A stretch of 64,000 nucleotides of DNA, taken from assembly GCA_947184155.2 (NCBI GenBank), contig CAMXCT020003724.1, positions 150,001 through 214,000 of the forward strand, in the 5' to 3' direction. The stretch comes from Cladocopium goreaui. Its lineage: Eukaryota; Sar; Dinophyceae; Suessiales; Symbiodiniaceae. Below, piece after piece: positions 24,386 through 33,035 of this stretch (positions are counted from its first letter, which is position 1; the number at the start of each line of letters is the position of its first letter). Below the pieces are notes generated by a model, which saw only the letters and a list, made by a program, of their open reading frames with translations, was not told where the DNA came from and did no database searches. A program made the translations under genes and the position numbers.

Positions 24386-27300
24386 GGTGGTGGTGTTGTA
24401 GTGTTGTTATTATTGTTGTTGCCCCTGCAGCTTTCTTCTCAGTCTCGTATTGGCCGAAAATCGTCAAATAGGTCGTATTTGCGCGTTTTTGGAGACTCTC
24501 GGAGCAAAAAACACCGTAAATACCCATGTTGTTTGTGCCTCGGAAGGCCAAAACCACGGTATTTACGATGTGTTATTTACAGTGTTTTTTGGACAGCACC
24601 GAGCAAAAACATCGGTATTTGCGCAGTTTTCGGCATGTTGAAAGAAGTTATTTTTCCATGCAAAGTCACAAAGCCCATGTAAATTACAATGTTTTGGGTC
24701 TGATTTTAGGGTTTGTGACCGGGTGGGGGGGGGGTCCTGAAATGAACAGCAATCGCCTGAATAATCAGGTAACTGGGCTGGCCAGCCTCCCCTTTACTTC
24801 ATAAAGCTAAACTCAAGGTAGCACCACTGGAGCACCTTTTTTCATCATATATATATATATTTCACATATATATATATAATCTATAGCAACTACTTGGGTA
24901 ACTTTGACATGCACTTTTGGATCAATTAGATTGACAACTTTGCCAAATTAGACCATCTAAGTCATGGGTGATCATCTTCCCGACGTTTGAAAATAATTTC
25001 CCCATGAGATTCCCATATAGCTGCTGGTTATATCCCATTAAACAGAGCTTATGGTAGATGTCATTTTTGGGGTTTCGAACATCAGCTTCCAGTATCTGTT
25101 GGAGATTACACTAAGATGATTATTCCATTCTATTCCCAATAGCTGGGTGAATTTATATTCCATTCTATTCCAAATAGCTGGGTGACCTTGAAAACATGGC
25201 ATCCCTATAACATTTGACCCTCACGCAACGGTCGAGTCCTGGCCCAGCGGCATAGATGAAGATGCCCAGCAGTGCCAGCGTGAAGAAGACGGACCGCGTG
25301 GCCACCACGATGCCTGGCGTCGTCCGTTCATGGCAAGATAAATAGATGTGGGATTTACCAAGTCCAAATTGGAACATAATATGTATATATATATATATAA
25401 ATATATATATATATAAATATGTATGACTAGATAATGAATATGTATATATATATTATATGTTTATGTGTCTGTGTCTCTGTGTCAACGTTTTTGAAGTTTT
25501 TTTAGTATTGGATTTCAGTGGATGAGTTTACTCATCAGCAATGTTGGTTTAAGCATCAAACATCGGTGCTGTCAATGGATGAACTGTGGTTTTGACTAAG
25601 AACAACATGTTTAGTTACTCAAAATGTGGGCTTGAGCAGCACATATGATATATATATAATGGATTGATTTAAGGGGAAAAATCAAGAGTAACACCAACAA
25701 ATCGGCGATTCACCAATGATAAAGTGGAATACAAGGGGATTGTTTTATTGGGGTCTATATATATATATAGTATATATATATATACATATATATATACATA
25801 TATATATGATTCATATGATGATAGAATGGAAAACTTATCGATGGATTGATTTTCCAGGAAATCCTGCAACTGTTCCCATCCGACTGACGCCAGGAATTCG
25901 CTGCTGAGGGTGCCAGCGAATTGAAGCATAAGACCCACGTCAGACCCAAATTTCAACTGCCCAATTCCCTATCAATGGATTGGTTTGAGGGAAACAAACT
26001 CTAAGAAAGCTGTGGATTTGTGCCTAATTTATCACTGAGGGTGTCTGGAAATATACCCTGCCAGAGAGCATCAAAACCCGTGTTTCTATGTTTTTTCTCA
26101 TCAATCTTCAACATTCTTCAAGACATCCAGAGGTCCCATCCCTACTTGGTGCTTCATCCTAGGAATCGTCACTGGGTTACTCCACGTTGCAACTGGAACC
26201 TTACCCTACGCAAACTGTTAGTTTACCAGAGGGTAACTCCAGGTGTGAGCAGGGTAAGGGTAAGTACAAGGTGGTGCCCCCTAGATAGCTAAGTTGGTTT
26301 ATAACTCCAATAACTATGGTTTATAGGTGATATATCTATAGTTAATGGGGTTTATAAACCAATTTTTTTCACGTTTGGGGGGCACCACCTTGTATGTAAT
26401 CTCATGATAATATACCACTGGGATGAAGCACCGCTGTGTGTCGTTGCCTTTGATCAGCAACATCAGCTCGGGCATCGTTCTCAAGATCTTGGCCATGCGA
26501 GCCGTCCGCAGCAACCTACGCGAGATCCGTGATAAACGGATGGTTTAGAAAGGGAAATCACTGGAACAATCTAGGAACAACATGGACAATCCCTATAAAT
26601 GGAGGGTTTTATCTCTAGAAATGGAGGGTTTTATCTCTATAAATGGAGGGTTTTTAGAGTGCTGGGAAAATCATCGAACCAAATGGGGGATTACAAAACA
26701 AAAAACATTTGATTACCAGATGGTGTAAGATCACAAATCATAGATCAGTTTCCCCCGGCAACTACCAATCCACGCGCTTTTCCCGTTGAATCTCTAAGTT
26801 CTGATGATGAACAACTGTCAAATATATGCTGTTGAAATGTTGATACATTCTGATGGATTATGTTGATATTTTCTTGTTGATGGTTTTGATGCTTCCAAAT
26901 TTCCCAAAAAAAATCATTCTGCAGCAACCCTCCCAAAAATACCACAGGTCACTCTGCCGCAACCTGCAACATCCACCCAGGGGTGCCCAGGTCCCACCTC
27001 AAGACCCGCAGGATGCGTAAGATGGTGGCATTCTGAAAGACGCTCACCGACTCGCCGTTGAGCAACATCACCAACTGAGCAGCATCGCAGCTGTTGGACG
27101 AAGAGGAGACGGGTGGTTTTTACCCCGTCTCACCGGAACTCAAATATGAAAATCCACCATTTTTCGTGGCAAGTTGAATGGAAAATACCGTGAAGATCAT
27201 GTTCCAAACAACATTTAAGTGGCGTTTCTGTTGAGTCTGTTGAGGAAAAAAACACTCTTGGCTCTTGGTGTGGCCAGATATGGTTGTACGGTATATATAG

Positions 27301-28561
27301 ATGTACCCATGGATATCCCAAAATTCCATCAAATATGGCTTGAATCGTGGAGCATGAGCTTTGAAAGCACAAGGTTTTGGAGCATCCTTATTTTCAGACA
27401 AATACATCTGGATGTCAGATGATTTCGCTGTGAGAATCTTCCCTTGCTTTCGGTCTGTGTGGGAAGCATGGCCCAGTCTTAGATACCTTTATTGCAATAT
27501 ATTGCAATTACGTGTTGCTCGTGATATCCCCATTTATGGCAAAACAGTACCATGCAAGGTTTCCCCAACCTGCCATTAAGTTCCTTGAAAAATAGATCCT
27601 CAATACCACCCTACAGTTTGTGAGTGGATATCACAAACAAACAGAGATCGTCCAAATGGCCATGCGTCAACTGACCCCATGAATTTCCATTCAAAATGAC
27701 CCATAAAGGGAGGTCCAGATCTGCCTTTTTTAAGGATGTTTCGGAGGTCTCTATACAATATGTTTTATGGGTCAACATTTTATCATGACACCGTGGGTTT
27801 TCGGTTTCAAATAGCTGGTGCTTATTGATGGATGCTCACCCAGACATCATAGGTTTTGACCAATCCTCATTGGGCCCTTAAATTGCCAGCAAATAATAGT
27901 GCACATGAGATTTCGGACCACGGGACTTTGAGGCTAAAACAAGATCTAACAAACCTAGACCTCGGGCTGTACCTTCTGGCTGTCTCAAACATAGCAACGG
28001 AAAGTCCACCCCAATTTTAGAGGATTCTTCCATTCAATACCTCATTTCTGGAGGATTTCCCAGCTTACTTGATTTCCAGAGGGTCTGTGCGATGCCAATT
28101 TTCGCCAAGGCGCATAAACTCCCCAAACCTCTACGATCATCAGGATCTGCAATGCTGGGGCTGTGGCCACATGCCCAGGAACTGCATCTGTGCTGTCCCC
28201 AGAGTTTCCAAGGGGAGGCTATCATGACAGAAAGGGATGAGAGGGGTGTCCACCAGTTGCACTGGTATATGGCACTGCCTACAGGTAGTCATATGGGCCC
28301 AATCATTCAGGTGTTTTCCAGTCTTAGCAAGTTGAAACTCGTGTATCTTCCCAATTCAATGGACCCTGGGTCTTCCAGAATCCTTGTTTGACACCTCGCT
28401 TTCACCATGTTTTCGGTGGAAAATCATCATCGATAGTCCCCCATTAACTCACAGGGTGATGAAAATTAATGACCCAGGATCGCCCCAGGAGCCCCCACGA
28501 CCAACATCGCGTCAAAGATGAACCAGGCATCTTTGAGACACTTCCTCCGGCGAAGCCGGGG
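12113..28561 (-). CDS. Voltage-gated cation channel with EF-hand (multi-exon gene, partial model)
   Basis: Membrane channel of the four-/single-domain voltage-gated cation superfamily (ion-transport domain), with a calcium-binding C-terminal region. Reading right to left, sixteen short exons give: a basic run then WFIFDAMLV (S2-S3), a short hydrophobic S3 piece, an S4 voltage sensor with five R-x-x repeats (LRILRVLRLLRTAR), an S4-S5 linker (MPELMLLIKG), S5 (SVFFTLALLGIFIYA joined to VFSIIFIQL), a pore segment (SMLTLLLDAVLPD), S6 (AIVMFVFILLGSA joined to MMNMLVGVLVEV), then one canonical EF-hand loop DADGDNKISKDE and the sequences LSFAEFMEAILELRG and KVKDIVDLRKF, which regularly follow it in dinoflagellate channels. 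Codon phases match across almost every exon pair. Donors are a mix of GT and GC, with apparent GA. S1, part of S2, the true start and the stop are not found. The introns hold MITE-like elements and the 23-kb GTGTAAAA repeat. The ion is unknown: the pore shows one acidic residue (LLLDAV) where selectivity is usually set. Confidence 0.85.
12443..12548. mobile_element. Family A inverted-repeat element
   Basis: TTAGTTGGTGGTTT at the left and AAACCACCAACCA at the right, with the family interior (CCCTCTGACAATATTAGTCA) and a small internal duplication of ATATGGAAAC. It sits in the intron between channel exons at 12.1 and 13.0 kb. Confidence 0.8.
12967..13009 (-). CDS. Channel exon: LSFAEFMEAILELRG
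   Basis: The exon starts in phase 0 after GGGAG and ends one base into a Gly codon before a GC donor (GCCTCC). It joins in phase to GD upstream and to GTNNAKV downstream. It is the helix following a degenerate second EF-hand in this channel family. Confidence 0.8.
13535..13571 (-). CDS. Channel micro-exon: DVLFGKEGD
   Basis: Codons ESQDVLFGKEGD end exactly at a GTGCAC donor in phase 0, and the next exon resumes with LSFAEF. The acceptor may be at 13572 or, giving a 27-bp exon, at 13562. The preceding family segment (usually rich in Val and Asp) was not located. Confidence 0.65.
14690..14760. repeat. TA-rich palindromic microsatellite
   Basis: TATA runs with TATGTCTATATA interruptions; able to form hairpins. 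No function is implied. Confidence 0.6.
14876..14930 (-). CDS. Channel exon: end of EF-hand loop and helix
   Basis: Reads EFDTLLSKPEAAKALLNI plus one base of Gly, with a CTAG acceptor and a GCCGCC (GC) donor. The leading Glu supplies position 12 of the EF-hand loop started in the exon at 15728-15784. The phases agree. Confidence 0.85.
15150..15360. repeat. TA/ATAATATAT dinucleotide-type array
   Basis: About 210 bp of ATATAT/ATAATATAT units. It is intronic relative to the channel. Confidence 0.8.
15728..15784 (-). CDS. Channel exon: canonical EF-hand
   Basis: Nineteen codons in phase 0 reading DMITKLNLDADGDNKISKD, with acceptor AG|GAC and donor GAT|GTGACT. D-A-D-G-D-N-K-I-S-K-D, completed by E in the next exon, fits the 12-residue calcium loop with acidic residues at positions 1, 3, 5 and 12. 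The intron interrupts the loop after position 11. Confidence 0.88.
15858..15957. mobile_element. Family A inverted-repeat element
   Basis: CTGGTTGGTGGTTTT at the left and CAAACCACCAACCAG at the right, 100 bp. It lies in the channel intron immediately upstream (in gene direction) of the EF-hand exon. Confidence 0.85.
16257..16380. mobile_element. Inverted-repeat element (ATGTGGGTAAAACAA)
   Basis: CATGTGGGTAAAACAACCAATGCCA at the left against TGGCATTGTTTTACCCACAT at the right: about 20-bp imperfect inverted repeats spanning 124 bp, non-coding. Single copy seen. Confidence 0.65.
16651..16676 (-). CDS. Channel micro-exon: SFVKKIFS
   Basis: Two bases plus eight codons reading SFVKKIFS. Acceptor GAAG|TC completes a Leu codon begun in the S6 exon; the donor would be GA (GAGCCG). 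It joins in phase to DMITK. The family has a similar short FVK linker between S6 and the EF-hand. The exon is tiny and the GA donor is inferred, so this is less certain than its neighbours. Confidence 0.55.
17160..17226 (-). CDS. Channel exon: end of S6 and cytoplasmic helix
   Basis: AG|GTA then VTMMNMLVGVLVEVIKTVSE, then IE, ending one base into a codon before a GTGAAC donor. NMLVGVLVEV is the signature of the inner S6 helix in this channel group. It is the strongest single exon match in the window. Confidence 0.9.
17678..17716 (-). CDS. Channel exon: S6 first half
   Basis: Exactly thirteen codons in phase 0: AIVMFVFILLGSA, with acceptor CAG|GCG and a GC donor (GCTCGA). The hydrophobic helix continues directly into MMNMLVGVL. 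Confidence 0.85.
17985..18010 (-). CDS. Channel micro-exon: pore-S6 loop
   Basis: Two bases complete a Gly codon left open by the pore exon, then EIIDEGAV, ending at a GTAGCA donor (or two codons later at a GC donor). The phase fits both neighbours; the sequence itself is not diagnostic. Confidence 0.55.
18686..18748. repeat. AAATGGGATGT 11-bp tandem repeat
   Basis: Five to six copies of AAATGGGATGT. Intronic. Confidence 0.8.
19034..19177. mobile_element. Inverted-repeat element (AATGTCAACTCCGGATTAAT)
   Basis: About 24-bp imperfect terminal inverted repeats: AATGTCAACTCCGGATTAAT plus AAACC at the left and the matching GGTTTATTAATCCAGGGTTG plus ACATTA at the right, 144 bp overall. It carries an inner palindrome around ACCATGGTTTATTAATTG. 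Non-coding, single copy, located in a channel intron. Confidence 0.75.
19598..19706. mobile_element. Family A inverted-repeat element
   Basis: TTGTTGGTGGTTGACC at the left and AAACCACCAACCAG at the right, with the family interior. It lies about 100 bp from the pore exon. Confidence 0.82.
19815..19894 (-). CDS. Channel exon: pore helix
   Basis: Reads (R)FTESMLTLLLDAVLPDLSVF then MRRSAT, with acceptor AG|G and a GTGACC donor. S-M-x-T-L-L-L-D-x-V-L-P-D is the pore-loop pattern of dinoflagellate single-domain channels. The single Asp in LLLDAV is the only acidic residue near the expected filter. The phases agree with exons on both sides. Confidence 0.87.
19970..20060. repeat. TATATTA microsatellite
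   Basis: Alternating TATA and ATGTATTATA units; intronic AT-rich repeat. Confidence 0.6.
20172..20260. repeat. Dispersed repeat, copy 2 (GGTATCATCAAA type)
   Basis: TACCCTCCGGTATCATCAAA then GGGCTGCTGGGAATGCC and CGAACTAGCC; homologous to 5789-5880 over about 85 bp. Confidence 0.55.
20356..20452. mobile_element. Family A inverted-repeat element (right end eroded)
   Basis: TAGTTGGTGGTTGACCTACC at the left and TTCCAAACCACCAATAATG at the right; the final CCAG of the family is lost. Confidence 0.75.
21802..21900. repeat. Dispersed repeat 'AAAATAGCTGGTAAATGG', copy 1
   Basis: Shares GTCAAAACC...GTGAACCCCAAAATAGCTGG...GGATGTTCATCCC...TCTATAGGTATTGA with 34994-35092 and, in part, 41645-41716. No terminal inverted repeats are obvious. 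Confidence 0.65.
21963..22027 (-). CDS. Channel exon: end of S5 and turret
   Basis: AG|GTG then VFSIIFIQLTRDTTLGDKYF plus T and two bases of Arg, with a GTCATG donor. FxQLxRxTxLGxxYF is a conserved S5-to-pore stretch in this family; it joins in phase to IFIYA before and FTESM after. Confidence 0.88.
22641..22750. mobile_element. Family B element, one-ended
   Basis: TACCCTCTGGTTATTTAACA at the left with the family interior (TAGCTATG, AAATGGCCCATTTA, GATTTCCCATAGCTAT), but no matching right terminus. Confidence 0.6.
23040..23620. repeat. Degenerate GTGTAAAAGTTTCTGT minisatellite
   Basis: Around 30 imperfect units of 14 to 20 bp built on CTGTGTGTAAAAG(G/T)TTCTGTG. On the minus strand they read as repeats like LHTEPFTQR or FLHKETFTQ across 149 codons. 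Units are too diverged and uneven to suggest a protein under selection. Intronic in the channel model. Confidence 0.8.
23622..23676. repeat. GGTT/GGCT tetranucleotide run
   Basis: GGTTGGTTGGTTGGCTGGCT-type run directly abutting the previous minisatellite. Confidence 0.85.
24300..24422. repeat. CTG/GTT/GTG trinucleotide array
   Basis: GCTGTT, then GTTGTT, then GGTGGT blocks totalling about 120 bp; open in several frames only because of composition. Confidence 0.85.
24440..24680. other. Imperfect internal repeats and palindromes
   Basis: Two similar phrases (GGAGCAAAAAACACCGTAAA and CCGAGCAAAAACATCGGTAT) and an inverted pair CGTAAATAC / GTATTTACG lie within 150 bp. No coding assignment. Confidence 0.4.
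25249..25313 (-). CDS. Channel exon: S5 helix
   Basis: Two bases complete Gly, then IVVATRSVFFTLALLGIFIY plus A, ending in phase 0 at a GC donor (GCTGGG). ATRSVFFTL is the family's start of S5. The exon is 65 bp and its length agrees exactly with both phases. Confidence 0.9.
26265..26394. mobile_element. Family C inverted-repeat element (MITE-like)
   Basis: TACAAGGTGGTGCCCCC at the left and GGGGGGCACCACCTTGTA at the right, with an inner inverted pair GTTGGTTTATAACTCC / GGGGTTTATAAACCAA. 130 bp, non-coding. It ends only 54 bp from the S4-S5 exon. Confidence 0.88.
26448..26515 (-). CDS. Channel exon: S4 end and S4-S5 linker
   Basis: AG|G completes Arg, then LLRTARMAKILRTMPELMLL followed by IK and one base of Gly; GC donor (GCAACG). 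68 bp. Together with the previous exon it supplies the R-x-x voltage-sensor series. Confidence 0.92.
26998..27090 (-). CDS. Channel exon: S3-S4
   Basis: Acceptor CAACAG, then CDAAQLVMLLNGESVSVFQN followed by ATILRILRVL and two bases of Arg; donor GAG|GTGGG. It carries the S3 end, the extracellular loop and the first three gating arginines. 93 bp with phases matching both neighbours. Confidence 0.9.
28106..28146 (-). CDS. Channel micro-exon: S3
   Basis: Phase 0 start after AG, then ILMIVEVWGVYAP plus two bases; GC donor (GCGAAA). 41 bp. It continues FDAMLV from upstream and completes Cys with the first base of the S3-S4 exon. Confidence 0.75.
28499..28561 (-). CDS. Channel exon: S2-S3 linker and S3 start
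   Basis: Acceptor CTTTACTTTCCAAG, twenty-one codons in phase 0: PRLRRRKCLKDAWFIFDAML plus V; donor GTGGGG. The basic run followed by W-F-x-F-D is the S2-S3 signature of voltage-gated channels. Confidence 0.87.
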
Positions 28562-29340
28562 CTTGGAAAGTAAAGCATGTTCGAGCTAGGGCCATCGCCC
28601 GACATGCCAGATCCTCAAAGCACCATGTAGAGCTAAGCTAAGCAGGCTTGTTTTCTGTTATAGTATATAGTTTAATACAGTATACTACTATATATGTTTT
28701 GTTGATATAATGCGACTTAGAGATATTTCATGTTGTGCTTCATGATATTTCATGACTCATGATATAACAATAGCTTATAATAGCCTGTAGCAACAAAGAA
28801 AGAATTACTCTACCAGAAGATTGATAAGGGCATCTGTTGCCGCAAATGTAGGTCTACTATGGTCTACTGTCCTGCAAAATAACGCCTCATAAATGTTAAC
28901 AGTTCATGTTTTTATATAGGAGTTTCCTAAAATAGTAGGCTTCCCCCCCAAATCATCCATTTTTCATAGGATCTTCCATGATTTTCCATGATTTTCACCA
29001 TCCAGCTATTGGGGTACCTCCATGTCAGGAAGCCCTGAGGGATCATGATACCAAACAGAATTCATGCATCAACTGCCATGAAAACCTGCCAAAATGGTTC
29101 GAGATCATTAACAAGACAAGCAAATGACCAATCATTCAGATCATCAAGATAATTAAACTACTGGTTGACGTCCAAAATCATTACCTTCTTGTTATTTAAC
29201 ACAACTATGGAACATTGCCCACTTATAGATGAGAAACATGATGATCTACCTACCTATCCGCCGACCCCGGCCTTCGCCAAGGCCGGGGCGGCGCCTGGGA
29301 CCACCGCAGGTGTGGAACTTTTCCGCGCACATAGCCCTCT
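28562..29340. other. Intron/intergenic DNA, no exon recognised
   Basis: S1 and most of S2 of the channel should lie upstream of 28561 on the minus strand, but no open stretch here resembles them. A partial family B sequence (TTATTTAACACAACTATGG...) is present near 29190-29270. Confidence 0.45.
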
Positions 29341-29344
29341 CTCG

Positions 29345-32300
29345 TTAAGGTACCAACAAGCCCAACACACGCCACTCCCGCACACAAAAGCCACCACAAG
29401 GCCACAGCAATGGCTCAAGCGCACCCCACGGCCGCAGCAATGGCTTCTTATACGCGTTCAAGGCTGCCGTTTGCCAGGCCTCAAACGCTCCAAAGCCCTC
29501 CAAAACCCTCCAAACCCTCCAAAAGTCCGGCCAGCTCCGCAGGGAAAAGGTGCCCCAACAAGCCCAACACGCGCCACTGCCGCGCGCAAAAGCCACCACA
29601 AGGCCACAGCAATGGCTCAAGGGCACCCCACGGCCGCAGCAATGGCTTCTTATACGCGTTCAAGGCTGCCGTTTGCCAGGCCTCAAACGCTCCAAAACCC
29701 TCCAAAACCCTCCCACCCTCCAAAAGTCCGGCCAGCTCCGCAAGGAAAAGGTACCCCAACAAGCCCAACACGCGCCACTCCCGCACGCAAAAGCCACCAC
29801 AAGGCCACAGCAATGGCTCAAGAGCACCCCACGGCCGCAGCAATGGCTTCTTATACGCGTTCAAGGCTGCCGTTTGCCAGGCCTCAAACGCTCCAAAACC
29901 CTCCAAAACCCTCCAAACCCTCCAAAAGTCCGGCCAGCTCCGCAAGGAAAAGGTACCCCAACAAGCCCAACACGCGCCACTCCCGCACGCAAAAGCCACC
30001 ACAAGGCCACAGCAATGGCTCAAGGGCACCCCACGGCCGCAGCAATGGCTTCTTATACGCGTTCAAGGCTGCCGTTTCAAACGCTCCAAAACCCTCCAAA
30101 ACCCTCCAAACCCTCCAAAAGTCCGGCCAGCTCCGCAGGGAAAAGGTACCCCAACAAGCCCAACACGCGCCACTGCCGCACGCAAAAGCCACCACAAGGC
30201 CACAGCAATGGCTCAAGGGCACCCCACGGCCGCAGCAATGGCTTCTTATACGCGTTCAAGGCTGCCGTTTGCCAGGCCTCAAACGCTCCAAAACCCTCCA
30301 AACCCTCCAAAAGTCCGGCCAGCTCCGCTCCGCAAGGAAAAGGTACCCCAACAAGCCCAACACGCGCCACTGCCGCACGCAAAAGCCACCACAAGGCCAC
30401 AGCAATGGCTCAAGGGCACCCCACGGCCGCAGCAATGGCTTCTTATACGCGTTCAAGGCTGCCGTTTGCCAGGCCTCAAACGCTCCAAAACCCTCCAAAC
30501 CCTCCAAAAGTCCGGCCAGCTCCGCTCCGCAAGGAAAAGGTACCCCAACAAGCCCAACACGCGCCACTCCCGCACGCAAAAGCCACCACAAGGCCACAGC
30601 AATGGCTCAAGAGCACCCCACGGCCGCAGCAATGGCTTCTTATACGCGTTCAAGGCTGCCGTTTGCCAGGCCTCAAACGCTCCAAAGCCCTCCAAAACCC
30701 TCCAAACCCTCCAAAAGTCCGGCCAAGCCTCCCAACACGCGCCACTGCCGCACGCAAAAGCCACCACAAGGCCACAGCAATGGCTCAAGGGCACCCCACG
30801 GCCGCAGCAATGGCTTCTTATACGCGTTCAAGGCTGCCGTTTGCCAGGCCTCAAACGCTCCAAACCCTCCAAACCCTCCAAACCCTCCAAACCCTCCAAA
30901 AGACCGCCCAGCTCCGCAGGGAAAAGGTAACGCTCCAAAACCCTCCAAAACCCTCCCAACCCTCCAACAGTCCGGCCAGCTCCGCAAGGAAAAGGTACCC
31001 CAACAAGCCCAACACGCGTCACTCCCGCACGCAAAAGCCACCACAAGGCCACAGCAATGGCTCAAGGGCACCCCACGGCCGCAGCAATGGCTTCTTATAC
31101 GCGTTCAAGGCTGCCGTTTGCCAGGCCTCAAACGCTCCAAAACCCTCCAACCCCTCCAAAAGTCCGGCCAGCTCCGCAAGGAAAAGGTACCCCAACAAGC
31201 CCAACACGCGCCACTCCCGCACGCAAAAGCCACCACAAGGCCACAGCAATGGCTCAAGGGCACCTTCCGGCCGCAGCAATGGCTTCTTATAAGCGTTCAA
31301 GGCTGCCGTTTGCCAGGCCTCAAACCCTCCAAAACCCTCCAAACGCTCCAAAACCCTCCAAACGCTCCAAAAGTTCGCATAGCTCCGCAGGGACAAGGTA
31401 CCCCCAACAAGCCCAACACGCGCCACTCCCGCACGCAAAAGCCACCACAAGGCCACAGCAATGGCTCAAGGGCACCTTCCGGCCGCAGCAATGCTTCTTA
31501 TAGGCGTTCAAGGCTGCCGTTTGCCAGGCCTCAAACCCTCCAAAACCCTCCAAACGCTCCAAAACCCTCCAAACGCTCCAAACGCTCCAAAAGTTCGCAT
31601 AGCTCCGCAGGGACAAGGTACCCCAACAAGCCCAACCAAACCCTCCAAAACCCTCCAAACGCTCCAAAAGTTCGCATAGCTCCGCAGGGACAAGGTACCC
31701 CAACAAGCCCAGCACGCGCCACTCCCGCACGCAAAAGCCACCACAAGGCCACAGCAATGGCTCAAGGGCACCTTCCGGCCGCAGCAATGGCTTCTTATAG
31801 GCGTTCAAGGCTTCCGTTTGCCAGGCCTCAAACCCTCCAAAACCCTCCAAACGCTCCAAAAGTTCGCATAGCTCCGCAGGGACAAGGTACCCCAACAAGC
31901 CCAACACGCGCCACTCCCGCACGCAAAAACCACCACAAGGCCACAGCAATGGCTCAAGGGCACCTTCCGGCCGCAGCAATGGCTTCTTATAGGCGTTCAA
32001 GGCTGCCGTTTGCCAGGCCTCAAACCCTCCAAACGCTCCAAAAGATTCCAAAAGTCCGCCCAGCTCCGCAGGGAACAGGTACACCAACAAGCCCAACACG
32101 CGCCGCTCCTGCACGCAAAAGCCACCACAAGGCCACAGCAATGGCTGAAGGGCACCCCCCGGCCGCAGCAATGGCTTCTTATAGGCGTTCAAGGCTGCCG
32201 TTTGCCAGGCCTCAAACCCTCCAAAACCCTCCAAACGCTCCAAAACCCTCCAAACGCTCCAAAAGTTCGCATAGCTCCGCAGGGACAAGGTATCCCAACA

Positions 32301-32410
32301 AGCCCAACACGCGCCACTCCCGCACGCAAAAGCCACCACAAGGCCACAGCAATGGCTCAAGGGCACCTTCCGGCCGCAGCAATGGCTTCTTATAGGCGTT
32401 CAAGGCTGCC
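29345..32410. repeat. Satellite with ~195-bp unit, about 15 copies
   Basis: Units run GGTACCCCAACAAGCCCAAC...CACTCCCGCACGC...CACAGCAATGGCT...GCAATGGCTTCTTATACGCG...TTTGCCAGGCCTCAAACGCT, then a variable number of CCCTCCAAAA sub-repeats and CCAGCTCCGCA. Spacing between the CTTCTTATA landmarks is 176 to 212 bp, with two larger steps. Up to about 31.26 kb the units have TATACGCG and CACCCCACGG; after that TATAGGCG and CACCTTCCGG. It is GC-rich, and nearly stop-free in all three forward frames (1,076 codons from 29165) and in long stretches of the reverse frames. The unit length is usually not a multiple of three, so the frames rotate. I regard it as non-coding satellite. Confidence 0.92.
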
Positions 32411-32575
32411 GTTTGCCAGCCCCGGCATTGTCCTTTTATGGTGGTTCAAGCCTGCCGTTTGCCAGCCCGCAAAACCCCCCAAATGCTTCCCTGCAGCTCC
32501 CATGCCATTTGCCAGCCCCGGCATTGTCCTTTTATGGTGGTTCAAGCCTGCCGTTTGCCAGCCCGCAAAAGGCGA
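32407..32575. repeat. Two copies of a ~67-bp satellite-derived segment
   Basis: GCCGTTTGCCAGCCCCGGCA...TTTTATGGTGGTTCAAGCCTGCCGTTTGCCAGCCCGCAAAA occurs at 32407-32472 and again at 32506-32572, beginning with the same TTTGCCAG phrase as the satellite unit. The second copy overlaps the end of the candidate exon at 32563. Confidence 0.75.
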
Positions 32576-32650
32576 TGATGAGGCGCCACAACTCGTGGCC
32601 CTGGCGCGGCAAGCTCAGCAGCTTCCGGAGATCAGTACCCTTGATTATCC
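32563..32650 (-). CDS. Candidate exon, unknown protein
   Basis: A CTCAG acceptor on the minus strand, then IIKGTDLRKLLSLPRQGHEL followed by WRLIIAFC and a GC donor. Well-mixed residues and a basic-amphipathic character recall linker helices of ion channels, and it lies upstream of the channel exons, but no specific match can be claimed. The donor end falls in a repeat unit. Confidence 0.5.
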
Positions 32651-32930
32651 CTGAGTTTCAAAATCAATGATACTCTACCACCAATCATACAATGATAGGA
32701 GGCCAAATATGCTTAAAAATATGAACTGAGGTCTGACTTCAAATTTGTAGCGTCATACTCATTGCATACACATTGCACCTTGTGATTGAATTGCGGCATG
32801 TTGGGGCATATCAAAACATATATGTCCATGTCTGTCCCACCATGTACCACCATCGACCTCAGCACGGCCCGCCGGAAGCGACGCGCCACTGACCCACTGA
32901 ACCGCTGATGCCGTCGGATGCCGTCGGAGT

Positions 32931-33003
32931 ATCTATCTCTCCTCTCTATCTATCTATCTATCTCTCCCTCTCTATCTTTCTCTCCCCCTCTATCTATCTC
33001 TCC

Positions 33004-33035
<32 letters not shown>

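Noticed and set aside
24143..24682. 179-codon plus frame with a hydrophobic Ala/Val run as a membrane protein
   Set aside because: The hydrophobic run is the translated GCTGTT/GTTGGT repeat; the rest has no domain and lies opposite the channel gene's strand.
29165..32395. A 1,076-codon plus-strand open frame
   Set aside because: It is produced by a tandem satellite whose unit length is mostly not a multiple of three, so the same peptides recur in all frames. There is no domain, and reverse frames are long too.
29345..32410. A CRISPR array
   Set aside because: Units are ~195 bp with no alternating short repeat and unique spacer; the organism is eukaryotic.
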